A DNA stretch of 64,000 nucleotides from Schistosoma mansoni. Lineage: Eukaryota > Platyhelminthes > Trematoda > Strigeidida > Schistosomatidae. The DNA is taken from NCBI RefSeq assembly GCF_000237925.1, contig NC_031501.1, positions 1,490,286-1,554,285 of the forward strand, written 5' to 3'. The position numbers and the translations under genes are program-made. Numbering within the stretch: position 1 is the stretch's first letter; every line of letters begins with the position of its first letter. This document shows positions 32,441-42,599 of the stretch, piece by piece. The notes under the pieces are model-generated. The model was not told where the DNA came from and made no database searches. It saw only the letters and a list, made by a program, of their open reading frames with translations.

Positions 32441-32569
32441 ATCTATCTGTCTTCCTCATTTTCATTGACTATATAACTATGGTTAGTTCATAATGTGAAA
32501 TTATCTTTAAATAAATAAATTTCATTTATAAATATAATGGTGGATCAATTAAGATTTGATCCTGATTTA

Positions 32570-32985
32570 AACTGAAAATTCTACAATCTCCACAAATCCA
32601 CTTATGCTGATGTTTATCATATTGTCACTAGTGACTAGCTTCCAGATGTAATTCCTGGAGTTCTATTGGGAAGCCGTGACTGGTGAAGTCCGACCACGTT
32701 AGGCATTAGAACGTTATCTACCATAGACTATAGAAAATCCTGACGCAAAACCGTGAATTAATAGAAGTCAAACAAGTACCCCATTAAATGTTGGCTCGGC
32801 AATCTAGAGTTTTAGAGCAAATGAGTGAGACTGAACGTCTTACGCTTGATTCCAGGTGGCAGGAACGTGGCTAAGCACCGCTAGTCCAACACATGCTAGG
32901 ATGTAACAACCTCCAAGTCCATCCTGATTTTCAATAGTAGTCTAGCTTAGATCACTTCATTATTTAATCTATAAAAATGTAATAA
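32570..32985 (+). repeat. Old family B copy
   Basis: Starts after a CAATCTCCACAAATCC tail and a junction to GTCACTAGTGACTAGC, then GGAGTTCTATTGGGAAGCCG and CTAGCTTAGATCACTTCA. The head and ribozyme are barely recognisable. Confidence 0.5.
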
Positions 32986-33054
32986 TATCCATAATTCCTT
33001 CAATATTAAAAAAAATCTTAACTTTTCTGATTACATTTATGATTAACATAATAC

Positions 33055-33195
33055 TTGTCAGATGGTTGAGAAGATTTGTAGGTCAGGTGGATGATTTTGA
33101 TGGAGTTTTGTTCTTTGATGATATCGTTCAGAAGGACGATGAAAACTCCACGACCAATCCATCCAGTTCAAAGAACAAAACTCCATCATAATAAT
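33055..33195. mobile_element. Small inverted-repeat element (G1 family)
   Basis: GATGGAGTTTTGTTCTTTGA at about 33099-33118 is answered by TCAAAGAACAAAACTCCATC at about 33169-33188. Related elements lie at 43610-43765 and 60495-60610. No coding capacity; MITE-like. Confidence 0.65.
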
Positions 33196-33284
33196 TGTCA
33201 ATATTTGTGGAATTTTCCTTTGTAGTTTTTAATAGAGAATCATTGATTTTACTCCTTTATTATTGACTATTTTTTCTGTTTTTT

Positions 33285-33590
33285 TATGAAGCAGTGACCA
33301 GTGGAGTTCAAACCACGTCTGTTGTGAGATAGGAACTCACTGAAGACAATTGGTGAATGGTTTCTCGATTTCGTGGATCGGTTGAAGTTTGCCGTTAACA
33401 CCGTTGAATACCGGCCAGCTTAGTGGTCTAGTTGTTAAGTGCTCTGGTGCGAGACTGATAGGTCCTGGGTTCGTGGATGCGCACTGCTGAGGAGTCTCAC
33501 AATAGGACGAAGCGGACGTCCACTGGTTGCAGGTTTTCCATGGTGGTCTATCTTCAATTGACTTAAGCTTTCAACCATATTTTCTGTCTC
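33285..33590 (+). mobile_element. Family B retroposon
   Basis: Starts GAAGCAGTGACCAGTGGAGT, carries A box GGTCTAGTTGTTAAG and a shortened B-box region, then a hammerhead at about 33478-33527 with CTGAGGA but GAAG instead of GAAA. Confidence 0.75.
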
Positions 33591-33749
33591 TTATTCATAA
33601 AAGCAAACTGATTTTAGCACACCTACTCACATGAACTCGCACAAGCACAAATACCCACTAATGTGAATTGGGGTATAGGTGATGTTTCATCATTTTAAGT
33701 TAACAACTATCAGTACTACTAATACTCACACTACTACTACTACCGTAGT

Positions 33750-34025
33750 GATGAACAAAACACGGGTGGGGACAATCGAATGTTGTTTAGAACAACAATT
33801 AGCACAACAGTTAATTTGTAAAATAAAAATCAATTGTCTCAATTTGACTGTTTCTTCTGCAAATATCCATCCATAGTCTCCGATTATAATTGTTCATTCA
33901 TTTTTATATCGATTGCGTGTCGTTCCTGTTTTCTCCTTATCGATCTTCTACTGAAATACATTCAATGCCCGACCATCACTATATACTACTTATATGGATA
34001 TCAGTAACCCACATTACATTACTAC
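33750..34025 (+). repeat. Dispersed repeat D
   Basis: GAACAAAACACGGGTGGGG, CTGCAAATATCCATCCATAG, CTTCTACTGAAATACATTCA and ACTACTTATATGGATAT in order. Other copies: 34920-35112 (minus), 35430-35514 with 35717-35945 (plus), 43945-44245 (minus) and 19760-20065 (minus). About 300 bp, unknown type. Confidence 0.65.
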
Positions 34026-34369
34026 TATTACTACTTACATGATACATCCCTTGTTATCTTTTACAAATATCTAGCTGATTTTAATTTTTGTTAAGTGTTA
34101 TCTTTGGATAACAACTGAACTATACCTGACACACGCACACACACACACACTTACGGTAATATAAAACGTGATGAACAAACGCATATATAGATTATTATTA
34201 TCACTCCTAATGTATGCATAGGATTTCAGCTTTCAATACTACTTAAATAAAACTTCACTCCCTCACTATCATGATTGTTTTTGTTATGGATGTTAAAAGA
34301 TAATTAAAGATACAGTTCAGTTGAAGAGGAAATTTATGATGATAAAAATGACAATAAGAATCATATATT

Positions 34370-34560
34370 TTAATCATTTAAAGATCCTCATCTCATTAAA
34401 AGACTCATATATGAATGAAGTATATTTATTTCGATTAATTCTATTGAGTTTCTACAATTTATATATTCAAATTAATGATCCGAAAAATTGATCAGGTTCA
34501 GGGCAAAGTACATCGTTTAAAGGTAAAGTAAGGGAATTTAAGATTGTTAAACGAAATAGA
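34370..34560. repeat. Direct repeat, unit 1
   Basis: AAGATCCTCATCTCATTAAA, ATTGATCAGGTTCAGGGCAA and CATCGTTTAAAGGTAAAGTA recur in diverged form at 35105-35285 in the same orientation, about 735 bp apart. Confidence 0.6.
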
Positions 34561-34900
34561 GGTATTTCCTGGAGTTCTAGTGAGAAGCGGTAACCGGTGG
34601 AGTTTAACCAGGTTTGTTAGGAGATATCAACTTAATGAAGAAAATTGGTGAACGGTTGCTCAACTTCGTGGATTGTTTGAAGTTAGTCGTTAACACTGTT
34701 GGATGCCGACCGACTCTGTGGTCTAGTGATTAAGTGCTCGCGCGCGACACTGATAGGTCCTGGGTTCGAATCCCGCGAGTCGGGATCGTGGATGCGCACT
34801 GCTGAGGAGTCTCACAACAAGAAGAAACGGTCGTCTAGTGGTTCCAGGTTTTCCATGGTTGTCTAGCTTCAATTGACTCATGATTTCAACCATAAAATTT
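34555..34900 (+). mobile_element. Family B retroposon, nearly full length
   Basis: CCTGGAGTTCTAGTGAGAAG start, A box GGTCTAGTGATTAAG, B box GGGTTCGAATCCCG and a hammerhead at 34796-34841. CTGAGGA and GAAA are intact, but the closing pair of stem II is lost (GTCT against AGAA), so cleavage is unlikely. Confidence 0.8.
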
Positions 34901-34919
34901 AGTCTTCCACTAAATATTT

Positions 34920-35112
34920 GATCGAATTGTAATTGTATGGTGTAGTCTACTTATATCCACATAAGTAGTACGTGGTGATGTTCAGACGTAGAATGGATTT
35001 CAACAGAAGATCGATAAGGAAGGAATAGAAACAGAATGCGATCGGTAGGAAAATGCATGAACAATGAAATCAGAGAAGATGGATTGATATTTGCAGAAGG
35101 AATAGTCAAGAT
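34920..35112 (-). repeat. Dispersed repeat D, minus copy
   Basis: TACTTATATCCACATAAGTA, GATTTCAACAGAAGATCG and GATTGATATTTGCAGAAGG are the reverse complement of repeat D. Confidence 0.6.
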
Positions 35113-35285
35113 TGAGTCATTGAAAGATCCGCATCTCATCTATGAATGAAGAATATTCATTTCGATATATTCTATCGTGGTTCTACAGTTCATATATCCC
35201 GATTATTGATCCGAAATATTGGTCAGGTTAAAAGCAATTTACGTCATTTAAAGGTAGAGTACATGAATCGAAGATTGTTACACAA
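35105..35285. repeat. Direct repeat, unit 2
   Basis: Diverged second copy of 34370-34560, directly after a repeat D copy. Confidence 0.55.
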
Positions 35286-35429
35286 AAAAAAATAGTTAAT
35301 GTGGATATTGACTCAAATGGAATGTTAACTTGGATCTGTATAGATGTCAAGTGGAAATTCTGAGATCCATGATCAGAATAAATATGGGTCAGATAAGGTA
35401 TGAGAGATAATAGTGTACTTATAGTGAAC

Positions 35430-35945
35430 AAGAATACGGGTGGGAACAATCGAATGTATTTGAGCACAATAATACAGAATATCTCGGTAAAATCTGACAA
35501 CCATACAGTAAATACACTTAGTATTGTTTGTTTGAATCTTCTCATTGATGTTTAGGACTGCAACTGGTCAGTCTCTAATTGATATATGTGCATATTGTAC
35601 GTACTGGGTTCGAGTCCCAGAGTGAACATCAACTGTGAGATGCAGGTATATCCAGCTGACGAGTCCCAAATAGGAAGAGACACGCGTCCTGGATTCCACT
35701 GCTAGCCACTATCCATCATACAGTAAATAGTTAATTTACAAAATAAAAATCAATTGACTCAATCTTGACTATTCTTTCTGCAAATATCAGTCCATCTTCT
35801 CTGATTTCATTGTTCATGCATTTTCATACCTATTGCATTTCATTCCTGTTCTTTCCTCATCGATCTTCTGCTGAAATACATTCTATACCTGACCATCAAC
35901 ATATACTATTCATGGGGATGTAAGTACCCATACAACACAATTAAA
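35430..35945 (+). repeat. Repeat D interrupted by a family A retroposon
   Basis: Left half 35430-35514, right half 35717-35945; the halves are continuous in the copies at 33750 and 43945. The interruption is flanked by the 13-bp duplication CATACAGTAAATA. Confidence 0.75.
35515..35716 (+). mobile_element. Family A (Sm-alpha-like) foldback retroposon with 13-bp target duplication
   Basis: CATACAGTAAATA flanks it at 35502-35514 and 35717-35729. It opens with the inverted 3' tail (CACTTAGTATTGTTTGTTTG), joins the B-box region (GGGTTCGAGTCCC, about 35608-35620), then the hammerhead, and ends CCACTATCCAT. The ribozyme has CTGACGA but an altered GAAA strand (GGAAGAGAC), so it should be inactive. 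Confidence 0.8.
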
Positions 35946-35975
35946 GTTCGATCAAATATTTAATGAAAGACTAAA

Positions 35976-36175
35976 TTTTATAGTTGAAATCATGAGTCTA
36001 TTGAAGCTAGACTAACATGGAAAACCTGGAACCACTGGATGGCCGTTTCGTCCTATCGTGGAACTCCTCGTCAGTGCGCATCCACGATCCCGCCTCTCGA
36101 GATTCAAACCCAGGACCTATTAGTCTCATGATTTCAACTACAAAATTACTAAAATCTCCACAAAAAACCCTTCTG
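35976..36175 (-). mobile_element. Family B foldback retroposon with 9-bp target duplication
   Basis: AAGACTAAA flanks it at 35967-35975 and 36176-36184. Here the inverted body lies on the left (starting TTTTATAGTTGAAATC) and the true 3' end on the right (ending CCCTTCTG), the mirror image of the copy at 24948. The minus-strand hammerhead at 36046-36092 has lost the start of its core. Confidence 0.75.
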
Positions 36176-36344
36176 AAGACTAAACTGTTTTAAAAATTAG
36201 TAAGACGTAATAAGAAGGGATGAATGTGAAATGAATGAATCATGTATAGGGGAGACAATAATAATATACAAAGATTTCTGAATAAAGATAATAGAGATAA
36301 TTAAATTTGACTAAGATAGTAAGTCCAACATTCAATAAATAAGA

Positions 36345-37260
36345 TTACTATTGATTAACTGGTCTTGAGGTTGACCAAGGGAGGAGAAGCAATTGAAGAT
36401 ATTTCTTTTGCACGCATGGCTCCAATTTCTTCATCTCGATGACTACTGCTTCAGTCGTTTGAAGGACTTTAAGTCTGACAAGTTTTGGAAAAAAATTACC
36501 GACCCGACAAATAAATGAAAAAGGATTGGTTGATACTGACATTATGGCTAGTTTACACTAAATGGGCCAATATCGAGCTGTACACTTTCTTCATCAGACC
36601 TTTGCTTAGCCACTCTGAGAAGTGTTCACGAGAACAAAAATGTTAATTCCCAGAACTTCGACTAATATAACTTGCTCCACAGGAGCAGTCAAACTGATAA
36701 ATACGACATGATGTGGTCATTCTAGGTAATTCATCTTTTAGCCTTGGTGTCACCATTGGGCGCATAGAAAACACTAATCGTAGTTTTCCGGCGTTGAAAG
36801 ATTTTTGTATTGTTCTGCGTAATCTCTGAGTTATTTCGCTAGCCACATTTCTGAATTTTAAGCACAAGGATAGGGATTTCTTATTCACCGTTTACATCTC
36901 GTCTATTTTAACCTTCGTGATCATATATTTAATTTTAAACTTTCTAGGGTAACCGTTCTCCCTAAGAGTATTATGTAAGGTGTTTATCTCATCCGTAGAA
37001 CATATAGTGCGTATTCGGTAAGAGTTTTGATCAGGTTTTGTTTGTACTATGGAGGTACAAAGCTAAGGAAATGTGTATACTCCCCAGTCCGAGTATTTTT
37101 TCTGTTTAAATTCCTTTTTAATGATCCATCCACTCTATTAATTAAAAGAACGTCCAAAATAGCTATTCTACCATCACTCTCTTCTTGAGATGTAAACTCA
37201 TTGGCTGGATACACTTCATTAAACTACCTAAAAACTTCTTCCTTCTCCTACCCTGGCCAA
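36345..37260 (-). mobile_element. Penelope-like element fragment, degraded
   Basis: The minus strand reads, in pieces, a YSDWGVYTFP-like segment, YRIRTICSTDEINTLHNTLR (near 37020-36960), FSMRPMVTPRLKDELPRMTT and CRIYQFDCSCGASYISRSSG (near 36700-36645), then VVIEMKKLEPCVQKKY near 36440. The Cys-rich YQFxCxCGxxYIxR block is the GIY-YIG endonuclease region of Penelope-like elements. Several frames; the RT core is missing. Confidence 0.7.
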
Positions 37261-37590
37261 CCTCAAGGCCAACTAATCAATAATAAACTTAACTATTGAA
37301 TAGTCTAATTTGACTATTGTACTTACGTCGTCAAATGTAATTGTCTCCATTATCTTTATTCACAATTATTCGTATTATTATTATCACTAATAGTCTCCCC
37401 TATACATGATTCATTTACACAATATAATCTTCCATTATATATTTGATCGAAATGTAATTGTACTATTATTCACGTATTTGTACATGTATTTGTGTGTATG
37501 GTTTTCAATTGGGGGGGGGGAGGGTAAAACAAGTCACAAGGCTTCTAATTATACTTCAATGATTTCGTTCATAATAACTATATTTCTCTT

Positions 37591-37782
37591 TGTTATATCC
37601 TAATGAGTTGAATAATTGTAGTTCTGTCGTTTCGTAACTTAATTCAAGCCACTTCTTCAGGGTAAGTAAATAACTGAAATAAATTAACACAAGTTCTGGT
37701 CATTTGTTTACTCTGAAGAAGTGACTTACATTAAGTCATAAAACGTCAGAAATACAATTTTTCTACTCATTAGGATATAACA
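37591..37782. mobile_element. Foldback MITE-like element, 192 bp
   Basis: The ends are TGTTATATCCTAATGAGT (37591-37608) and its exact reverse complement ACTCATTAGGATATAACA (37765-37782). Inverted similarity continues inward (GCCACTTCTTCAG against CTGAAGAAGTGAC), so each arm is about 70 bp. No coding capacity. I could not see a clear target duplication. Confidence 0.7.
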
Positions 37783-37821
37783 AACAAAATATTTTTATTA
37801 TTTACTCTCTATTCAAAAAGC

Positions 37822-38036
37822 GAAGATGGATGCTGGCTAGCAGTGGAATAAAGGACGCGCATTTCGTCCTGTTTGGAACTCCTCAGCTGGATATACCTGC
37901 ATCTCGGAGTTGATGTTCACTCTTGAACTCGAACCTAGTACGCCGTACGCACAGTATGCACATATGCCAACGAGAGAATGATCAGTTGCAGTCCTAAACA
38001 TTAATGAGAAAATTCAAACAAACAAAACTAAGTGAA
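37822..38036 (-). mobile_element. Family A (Sm-alpha-like) foldback retroposon, 5'-inverted
   Basis: The minus strand starts with the inverted tail (near 38035), joins the B-box region (GGTTCGAGTTCAAG-like) and a hammerhead at 37846-37898, and ends at the CACTGCTAGCC...ATCCATC region. Confidence 0.75.
37846..37898 (-). ncRNA. Hammerhead ribozyme (family A), core intact, weak stem I
   Basis: On the minus strand: CTGAGGA, stem II GTTCC with GGAC around AAACA, GAAA, and GTC after GCGC. Stem I (ATCCAG against CTTTAT) has two mismatches. Confidence 0.6.
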
Positions 38037-38189
38037 TTTCTATCCGATGCTCAATCTATTTAAAACTACGTTATTGATACCTATAAAATGATTTTGTTCG
38101 TTGATCAGTTACAGTAGTATATATATATATAAATTTGATGATGAAAATAAAGTTAAGTGATTGGATAAACGGATATTTAATCACAAGAG

Positions 38190-38415
38190 AATATGGATGA
38201 TGGAGGGCAATGGAATCCAGAACACGCGTTTCGTCCCATTTAGGACTCGTTAACTGAACGTACCCAGTTAGCTACCATCCACTTCTGCTTTTAATACTTG
38301 TGACTTAAGGCAATATCGAAGCGATCCTCAGGGGATACACACATGACAATAAGACACTAATCGCTTGCAGTCCTAATTATCGAAGGGAAGATTCAAACAA
38401 TCAATGCAAAATGAA
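38190..38415 (-). mobile_element. Family A retroposon, decayed hammerhead
   Basis: Minus strand: GATTCAAACAATCAATGC-type tail region at one end, then CAGTTAACGAGTCC in place of CAGCTGACGAGTCC, GGGACGAAACGCGTG and TTCTGGATTCCA. The core C3 and G5 are changed; inactive. Confidence 0.65.
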
Positions 38416-38689
38416 TAAATACTTAATTCAATTCATAAACCACTTAGTATGCTTCACTTATCCATAAACCTCAATAGAGAATATGTTAGACTTGTTTGAG
38501 GTTCAATAAAATCTAGGGAATTATTAAAAAAAATGTTAGAATAAACATGTTTTCTCATATCAGTGAGATTTATAACACTAATCATATTTAAATCAGTAAG
38601 TAGTATATTTAAGGTAGATTTTAATAAATATTTAATGGTAGTCTTGTAACGAATGCTTTGAAAACTGCCTCCCTTGATTTGATAGTGCT

Positions 38690-38815
38690 TCAGTTTGAGC
38701 ACCCGAACAATATTGCAGCCTACTCTCAAATTAAGTGATTTGTGTGGTGCATACGTATTCGGTGCCCTTTTGTACCAATATTTATATGTTCAAATAAATA
38801 AACATGTTAACCGTT
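38690..38815 (+). repeat. 3' tail of dispersed repeat E
   Basis: GATTTGTGTGGTGCATACGT, TTTTGTACCAATATTTATAT and a terminal AAATAAATAAAC match the end of the repeat at 15985-16515. Confidence 0.6.
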
Positions 38816-38824
38816 GATAATACT

Positions 38825-39065
38825 GAATTCACTTGGTATTGTTGGTTTGAATCTTCCCATTCATGTTTAAGACTGCAAATTGATCAGTCTTTTATTGATC
38901 ATATGTGCATCCTGTGCGTATTGCCTCGATATAGTCTTAATTCATAAGCATTATAAGCAATGATGGACAGCGGCTAGCAGTGGAATTAAGGCTATATCGA
39001 GGTAATACACACAGTATACACATATGCCAATAAGAGACTGATCAACTCCATTCCAAAATAACAAT
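38825..39065. mobile_element. Family A foldback made of two 3' tails
   Basis: CACTTGGTATTGTTGGTTTG through GCCTCGATATAG (inverted tail) meets, after a short middle containing GGACAGCGGCTAGCAGTGG, the sense tail AAGGCTATATCGAGGTAATA to AACAATGGGAAAATACAAG. No head and no ribozyme between the arms. Confidence 0.65.
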
Positions 39066-39124
39066 GGGAAAATACAAGTAAATTTAAACTTCACCCCATT
39101 GCACAAGCAGGTGACTATCAGAAC

Positions 39125-39415
39125 TCAGTAGCTAAGTGGATAAGGCTATTGCATTTGAAGAGAACGGTACAGGGTTCAAGTTGCAGAGTGAACATCAACT
39201 GTGAGATGCAGGTACATCCAGCTGACGAGTCCCAAATGGGACGAAACGTGCGTCAAACTGGATTCCACTTAGAGCCACTATCCATCTTTGCTTGTAAAGC
39301 TTGTGACTTCAGGCAATATCAAGGCAGTCCGCAGATAATGCACATATGCCAACAAGAGACTGATGAATTCCAGTCCAAAATAACAATGGGAAGATACAAG
39401 TAAAAAACAACAAGT
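39125..39415 (+). mobile_element. Family A (Sm-alpha-like) retroposon, complete sense copy
   Basis: The order is A box (AACTCAGTAGCTAAGTGGAT), B-box-like GGGTTCAAGTTGC, GAACATCAACTGTGAGATGC, hammerhead 39214-39265, CCACTATCCATC, TTTGCTTGTAAAGCTTG, then the 3' tail to ACAATGGGAAGATACAAG. This is the layout of schistosome Sm-alpha and serves as the reference for family A here. Confidence 0.8.
39214..39265 (+). ncRNA. Hammerhead ribozyme (family A, Sm-alpha type), core intact
   Basis: ATCCAG pairs with CTGGAT (39258-39263). CTGACGA at 39222-39228, stem II GTCCC/GGGAC around AAAT, GAAA at 39243-39246 and GTC at 39252-39254 are complete. Three A bases separate the triplet from stem I; the same insertion is seen in the copy at 60270, so it is a subfamily feature whose effect on cleavage is uncertain. 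Confidence 0.75.
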
Positions 39416-39594
39416 GAACTAACCTTCAAAGTTTAACTCTCAACTCACTAACTACGTTGTTTAATAAATATCCATATTCCATCCTTGTCTAGTTATTTAT
39501 GAACTCATAAAACTTCTAAGAAATTTCTAACTAGTATCCGATAGCTGCCTATTCCTTAATTTCAATGATTTAACTGGCCGATATCAGTCAAGTC

Positions 39595-40410
39595 ATCTAA
39601 ATCCACAGAACCTACACTCTATTTTGGGATCCCATAATGCTTGTGCCATTGGAGACTCCTTAATAAACACAGTGTCGAAGGTCAAATATCTTGGTGTCAT
39701 TTTTTCCTCTGATCTTTCTTGGTCTTCTCATGTTTTACTCTTAACGAAAAAAGTTTACCGTTTGACATACTACATAAAGAGGCTGCATACTTTTGGAATT
39801 ACTCGCCATTTACTTTTAAAATTTGTAAATTCCTGCATATTACCTATTATTCTATATTGTTCTCCATTATTCTTTCCCGGGCTTTTGAGAAAAGACTTTG
39901 CTGTTTTGCGGGGAGTGCTGGAGGCAGTTTGCAAAGTGTGTGGTGAATCTTTTGAGGTCATTATTAATATACTTGTGGATAGACATCTTAAGTCTTGCAA
40001 ACTCTTGGCAGGTGTTATCTTATCAGATACTAACCATCCGCTTCATTCATATCTTTCTCCTTGTATATCTTCTGGTAGAACGAGACGTAAATACATTAAA
40101 ATCCATACACGCAAGCAAATCTATAAAAGTTCTGTAATACCTTACTTAGCAAATTTACTTTGCGACGAATAGGCTGTTAGAGTTGACCTAGTAAATAACC
40201 TGTATTCTTAAGCATGTCTCAAATTCGATAATTTGTATAAACTCAGATTTTCCTAAACTTTTTTTTATTTTATTTCTGTTCTGTTTTTTTTTGTTTGTTT
40301 TTTTGGGTTTTTTTGGTAAAAAAAACTTGTTGAAATAACTCGTGCTGAGAATTCTATATTGTACCAGATTATAATATTGAATAAAGCCATTAATTAATAA
40401 TAATAATAAA
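39595..40410 (+). mobile_element. LINE 3' end with an open 182-residue C-terminal frame
   Basis: The frame 39624-40172 reads VSKVKYLGVIFSSDLSWSSH, LTYYIKRLHTFGITRHLLLK and FVNSCILPIILYCSPLF, the segment that follows the RT palm in Jockey/CR1-type LINEs. The 3' untranslated part includes TGCTGAGAATTCTATATTGT and ends in (TAA)n at about 40397-40410. The RT itself is absent (5' truncation). The minus copy at 45010-45775 shares the tail. Confidence 0.75.
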
Positions 40411-40414
40411 TTTA

Positions 40415-40675
40415 TCTTACACAAATCGGACACACATTGAAGAGGTCACCCAACTGCGTCATAAGACAAGCCCTCACATGGAATCCCCAAGGCCAAAGGA
40501 GAAAAGGAAGAATAAAGAAAACATTACTCCAAGAAATGGAAACAGACATGAGAAAAATGAACAACAACTAGATAGAATTAGAAAGGAAGGACCAGGACAG
40601 AGTGAGTTGGAGAATGCTGGTCGGCGGTCTATGCTCCATTGGGAGTAACAGGCGTAAGTAAGTAAGTAAGAATAA
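40415..40675 (+). mobile_element. RTE-like LINE (RTE-b) extreme C-terminus
   Basis: Reads [20 protein letters not shown] out of phase, then the [16 protein letters not shown] and WRMLVGGLCSIGSNRRK end near 40650, followed by AAGTAAGTAAGTAAG. Confidence 0.7.
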
Positions 40676-41229
40676 AATAAATCTTTAGACCACTTAAACT
40701 ATGAATGATAGTAGTATGTTTAGCATGTAAATCTATGAAACAACTGTTATATCTGGCCGATTTTGAACGCTATATTCGCTTCCCTAAGCTAGTTCCGTAA
40801 CCTCCGAGCTAGAACTATACACCGACTTGAAGACCAGAGAAAAGGCACAAAGTGTGTGGGAAGCACTTTACTAAAGGGTTCAATCTTGTTACAGAAAATC
40901 ATAGGTATTTATAGATGTTAGCCAATCCATTAACGACATATTATGATACCGACCAATAGTATCACGCCACGTTGGAACTCTAGAATGTTCCATCGTATTC
41001 TGATTGGCTGGGGCTCTTTATGAGCCTCTGGAGGCTCTGTTAGAGTTCTCCGGAAGCCGACTCAACACAACAAATAACCAATAAACATGAGACTGAAAAG
41101 TTAACAAACAAATTTTTAGAAAAAAAACCAAAATCTAGGTAAACGAAATGTCACTTGAATAGTTTTCTTTTTTATTGTTGATAGAATGGATAGAAAAAGA
41201 GAATAGAAAAATTTTTAATGTGGGGTTAT
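40676..41229. other. Unassigned spacer
   Basis: GC content is slightly raised around 40760-41060. No frame or shared repeat recognised. Confidence 0.35.
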
Positions 41230-41234
41230 GAAGA

Positions 41235-41400
41235 TTATTCAGTTTTTGATTGAGATCATCAATCGATAAATCTTAGACTACCATTTAAAAACCTGTTTCG
41301 TCCTATTATGGGACTCCTCAGATGTACGCATGCACAATCTCGCCACAATAGGATTCAAACCCAGAACTTTCGATCTCACTTACTGTTCTCTTTCCCCTTC
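41235..41400 (-). repeat. Family B 3' half, decayed
   Basis: The minus strand shows the CTGAGGAGTCCC and GGACGAAACAGG parts of the hammerhead (about 41306-41352), but the sequence after GAAA has lost the cleavage site. B-box-like GGGTTTGAATCC is visible inverted at about 41370-41381. Confidence 0.65.
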
Positions 41401-41439
41401 TCTCTCTCTGTGCATATACATTCATGTCATTTCGTTCAA

Positions 41440-41765
41440 CCACATCTGTTGTGAGATAACAACGCACTGAAGACAGTTAGTGAACGATTGCTCAAACTTC
41501 GTCGGTTGGTTGAAGTTAGACATTGACACCGTTGAATGCCGGTCAGCTCAGTGGTCTATCGGTTAAGTGCTTTGGCGCGAGACTGATAGGTTCTGGGTTC
41601 GAATCTCGCTCGCGAGTAGGGATCGTGGATGCGCACTGATGAGGAGTCCCACAATAGAACGAAACGGCCGTTCAGTGTTTCTAGGTTTTCCATGATGATC
41701 TAACTTCAATTGACTCATGATTTCAACTATGTAAATACTGAAATCTCCACAAAAACCTCTTCTCA
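41440..41765 (+). mobile_element. Family B retroposon, 5'-shortened
   Basis: CATCTGTTGTGAGATAACAA, A box GGTCTATCGGTTAAG, B box GGGTTCGAATCTCG, hammerhead region 41630-41680 and the complete tail ending AACCTCTTCTC. The core reads ATGAGGA (C3 lost) and the triplet is GTT; inactive. Confidence 0.8.
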
Positions 41766-41769
41766 TTTT

Positions 41770-42595
41770 GTAACATGTAATAAGATAGTAAAACATGAAT
41801 ATAATTCCCAAATATACATAAACACAAAAGAACGAGGATAAACTTGGTCACCATAGATAATTATAAAGGGATACATACATAGATTTGTACCTATGTAATT
41901 TATTCGTCTATGTCTCCGTGTATATAAATGTATTATGTAATATAAATATATTCGATTAAAACAAGTGGTTACAAGAATGTGAAATATATGTATGTCTATG
42001 TATATATATGTCTGTCTATCCTTCATTCATGTCACCATGATACAGACACATACTCATTTAACAGGTACGTTTGTGTATGTATATATGTATTACCCCCAAT
42101 AGTAAAAATACCCATGTACAACATGTAGACTATATACATACATACATGTGTACTCACGTACACACACACACATAGACATACCTACGAACATACAAAAATT
42201 AACTACATACAAACAAATAAAATATACTTCATAAGTCTGATCAAGTTTATAATTGTCATATTATCATCATTTATATAATTTTTACAATGTCAAATTTAAT
42301 ACATAAATTACATTTTTAGTAGTTGAGCAAAAAACCAAAAAAAAAGAAACAGTTTCTTTTTGTTGCTAGCTTAGCAACAACAACAACAACAACAGCAAAA
42401 AAATAGAATAGAATTAAGGATAATTTTTGCCGAACTGTACACAATTTAAAAATGTTAATTATGAAATTATAAAAACAAAACAAACAAAAAAAGAATACAA
42501 AACTACATTTGATCCTATTTTGAATTACAATTTAAAGTAAGTTCATTATTGTGATTGAACAGTTTGTTTCATATTAAATAAGTAGTATGTGGTTG
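41770..42595. other. Low-complexity AT-rich stretch
   Basis: TATG-type and ACAC-type short repeats (42020-42180), an (AAC)n tract at about 42376-42392 and poly(A)-like runs. No gene recognised. Confidence 0.45.
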
Positions 42596-42599
42596 TGAA

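Noticed and set aside
41630-41680. Reading CTGATGA two bases earlier as an alternative intact hammerhead core
   Set aside because: That register leaves extra bases before stem II and breaks stem I pairing, so no proper hammerhead forms.
41770-42595. Minus-strand frames such as 41763-42026
   Set aside because: Tyr/Ile-rich translations of TATA/TATG low-complexity DNA without domain signals.
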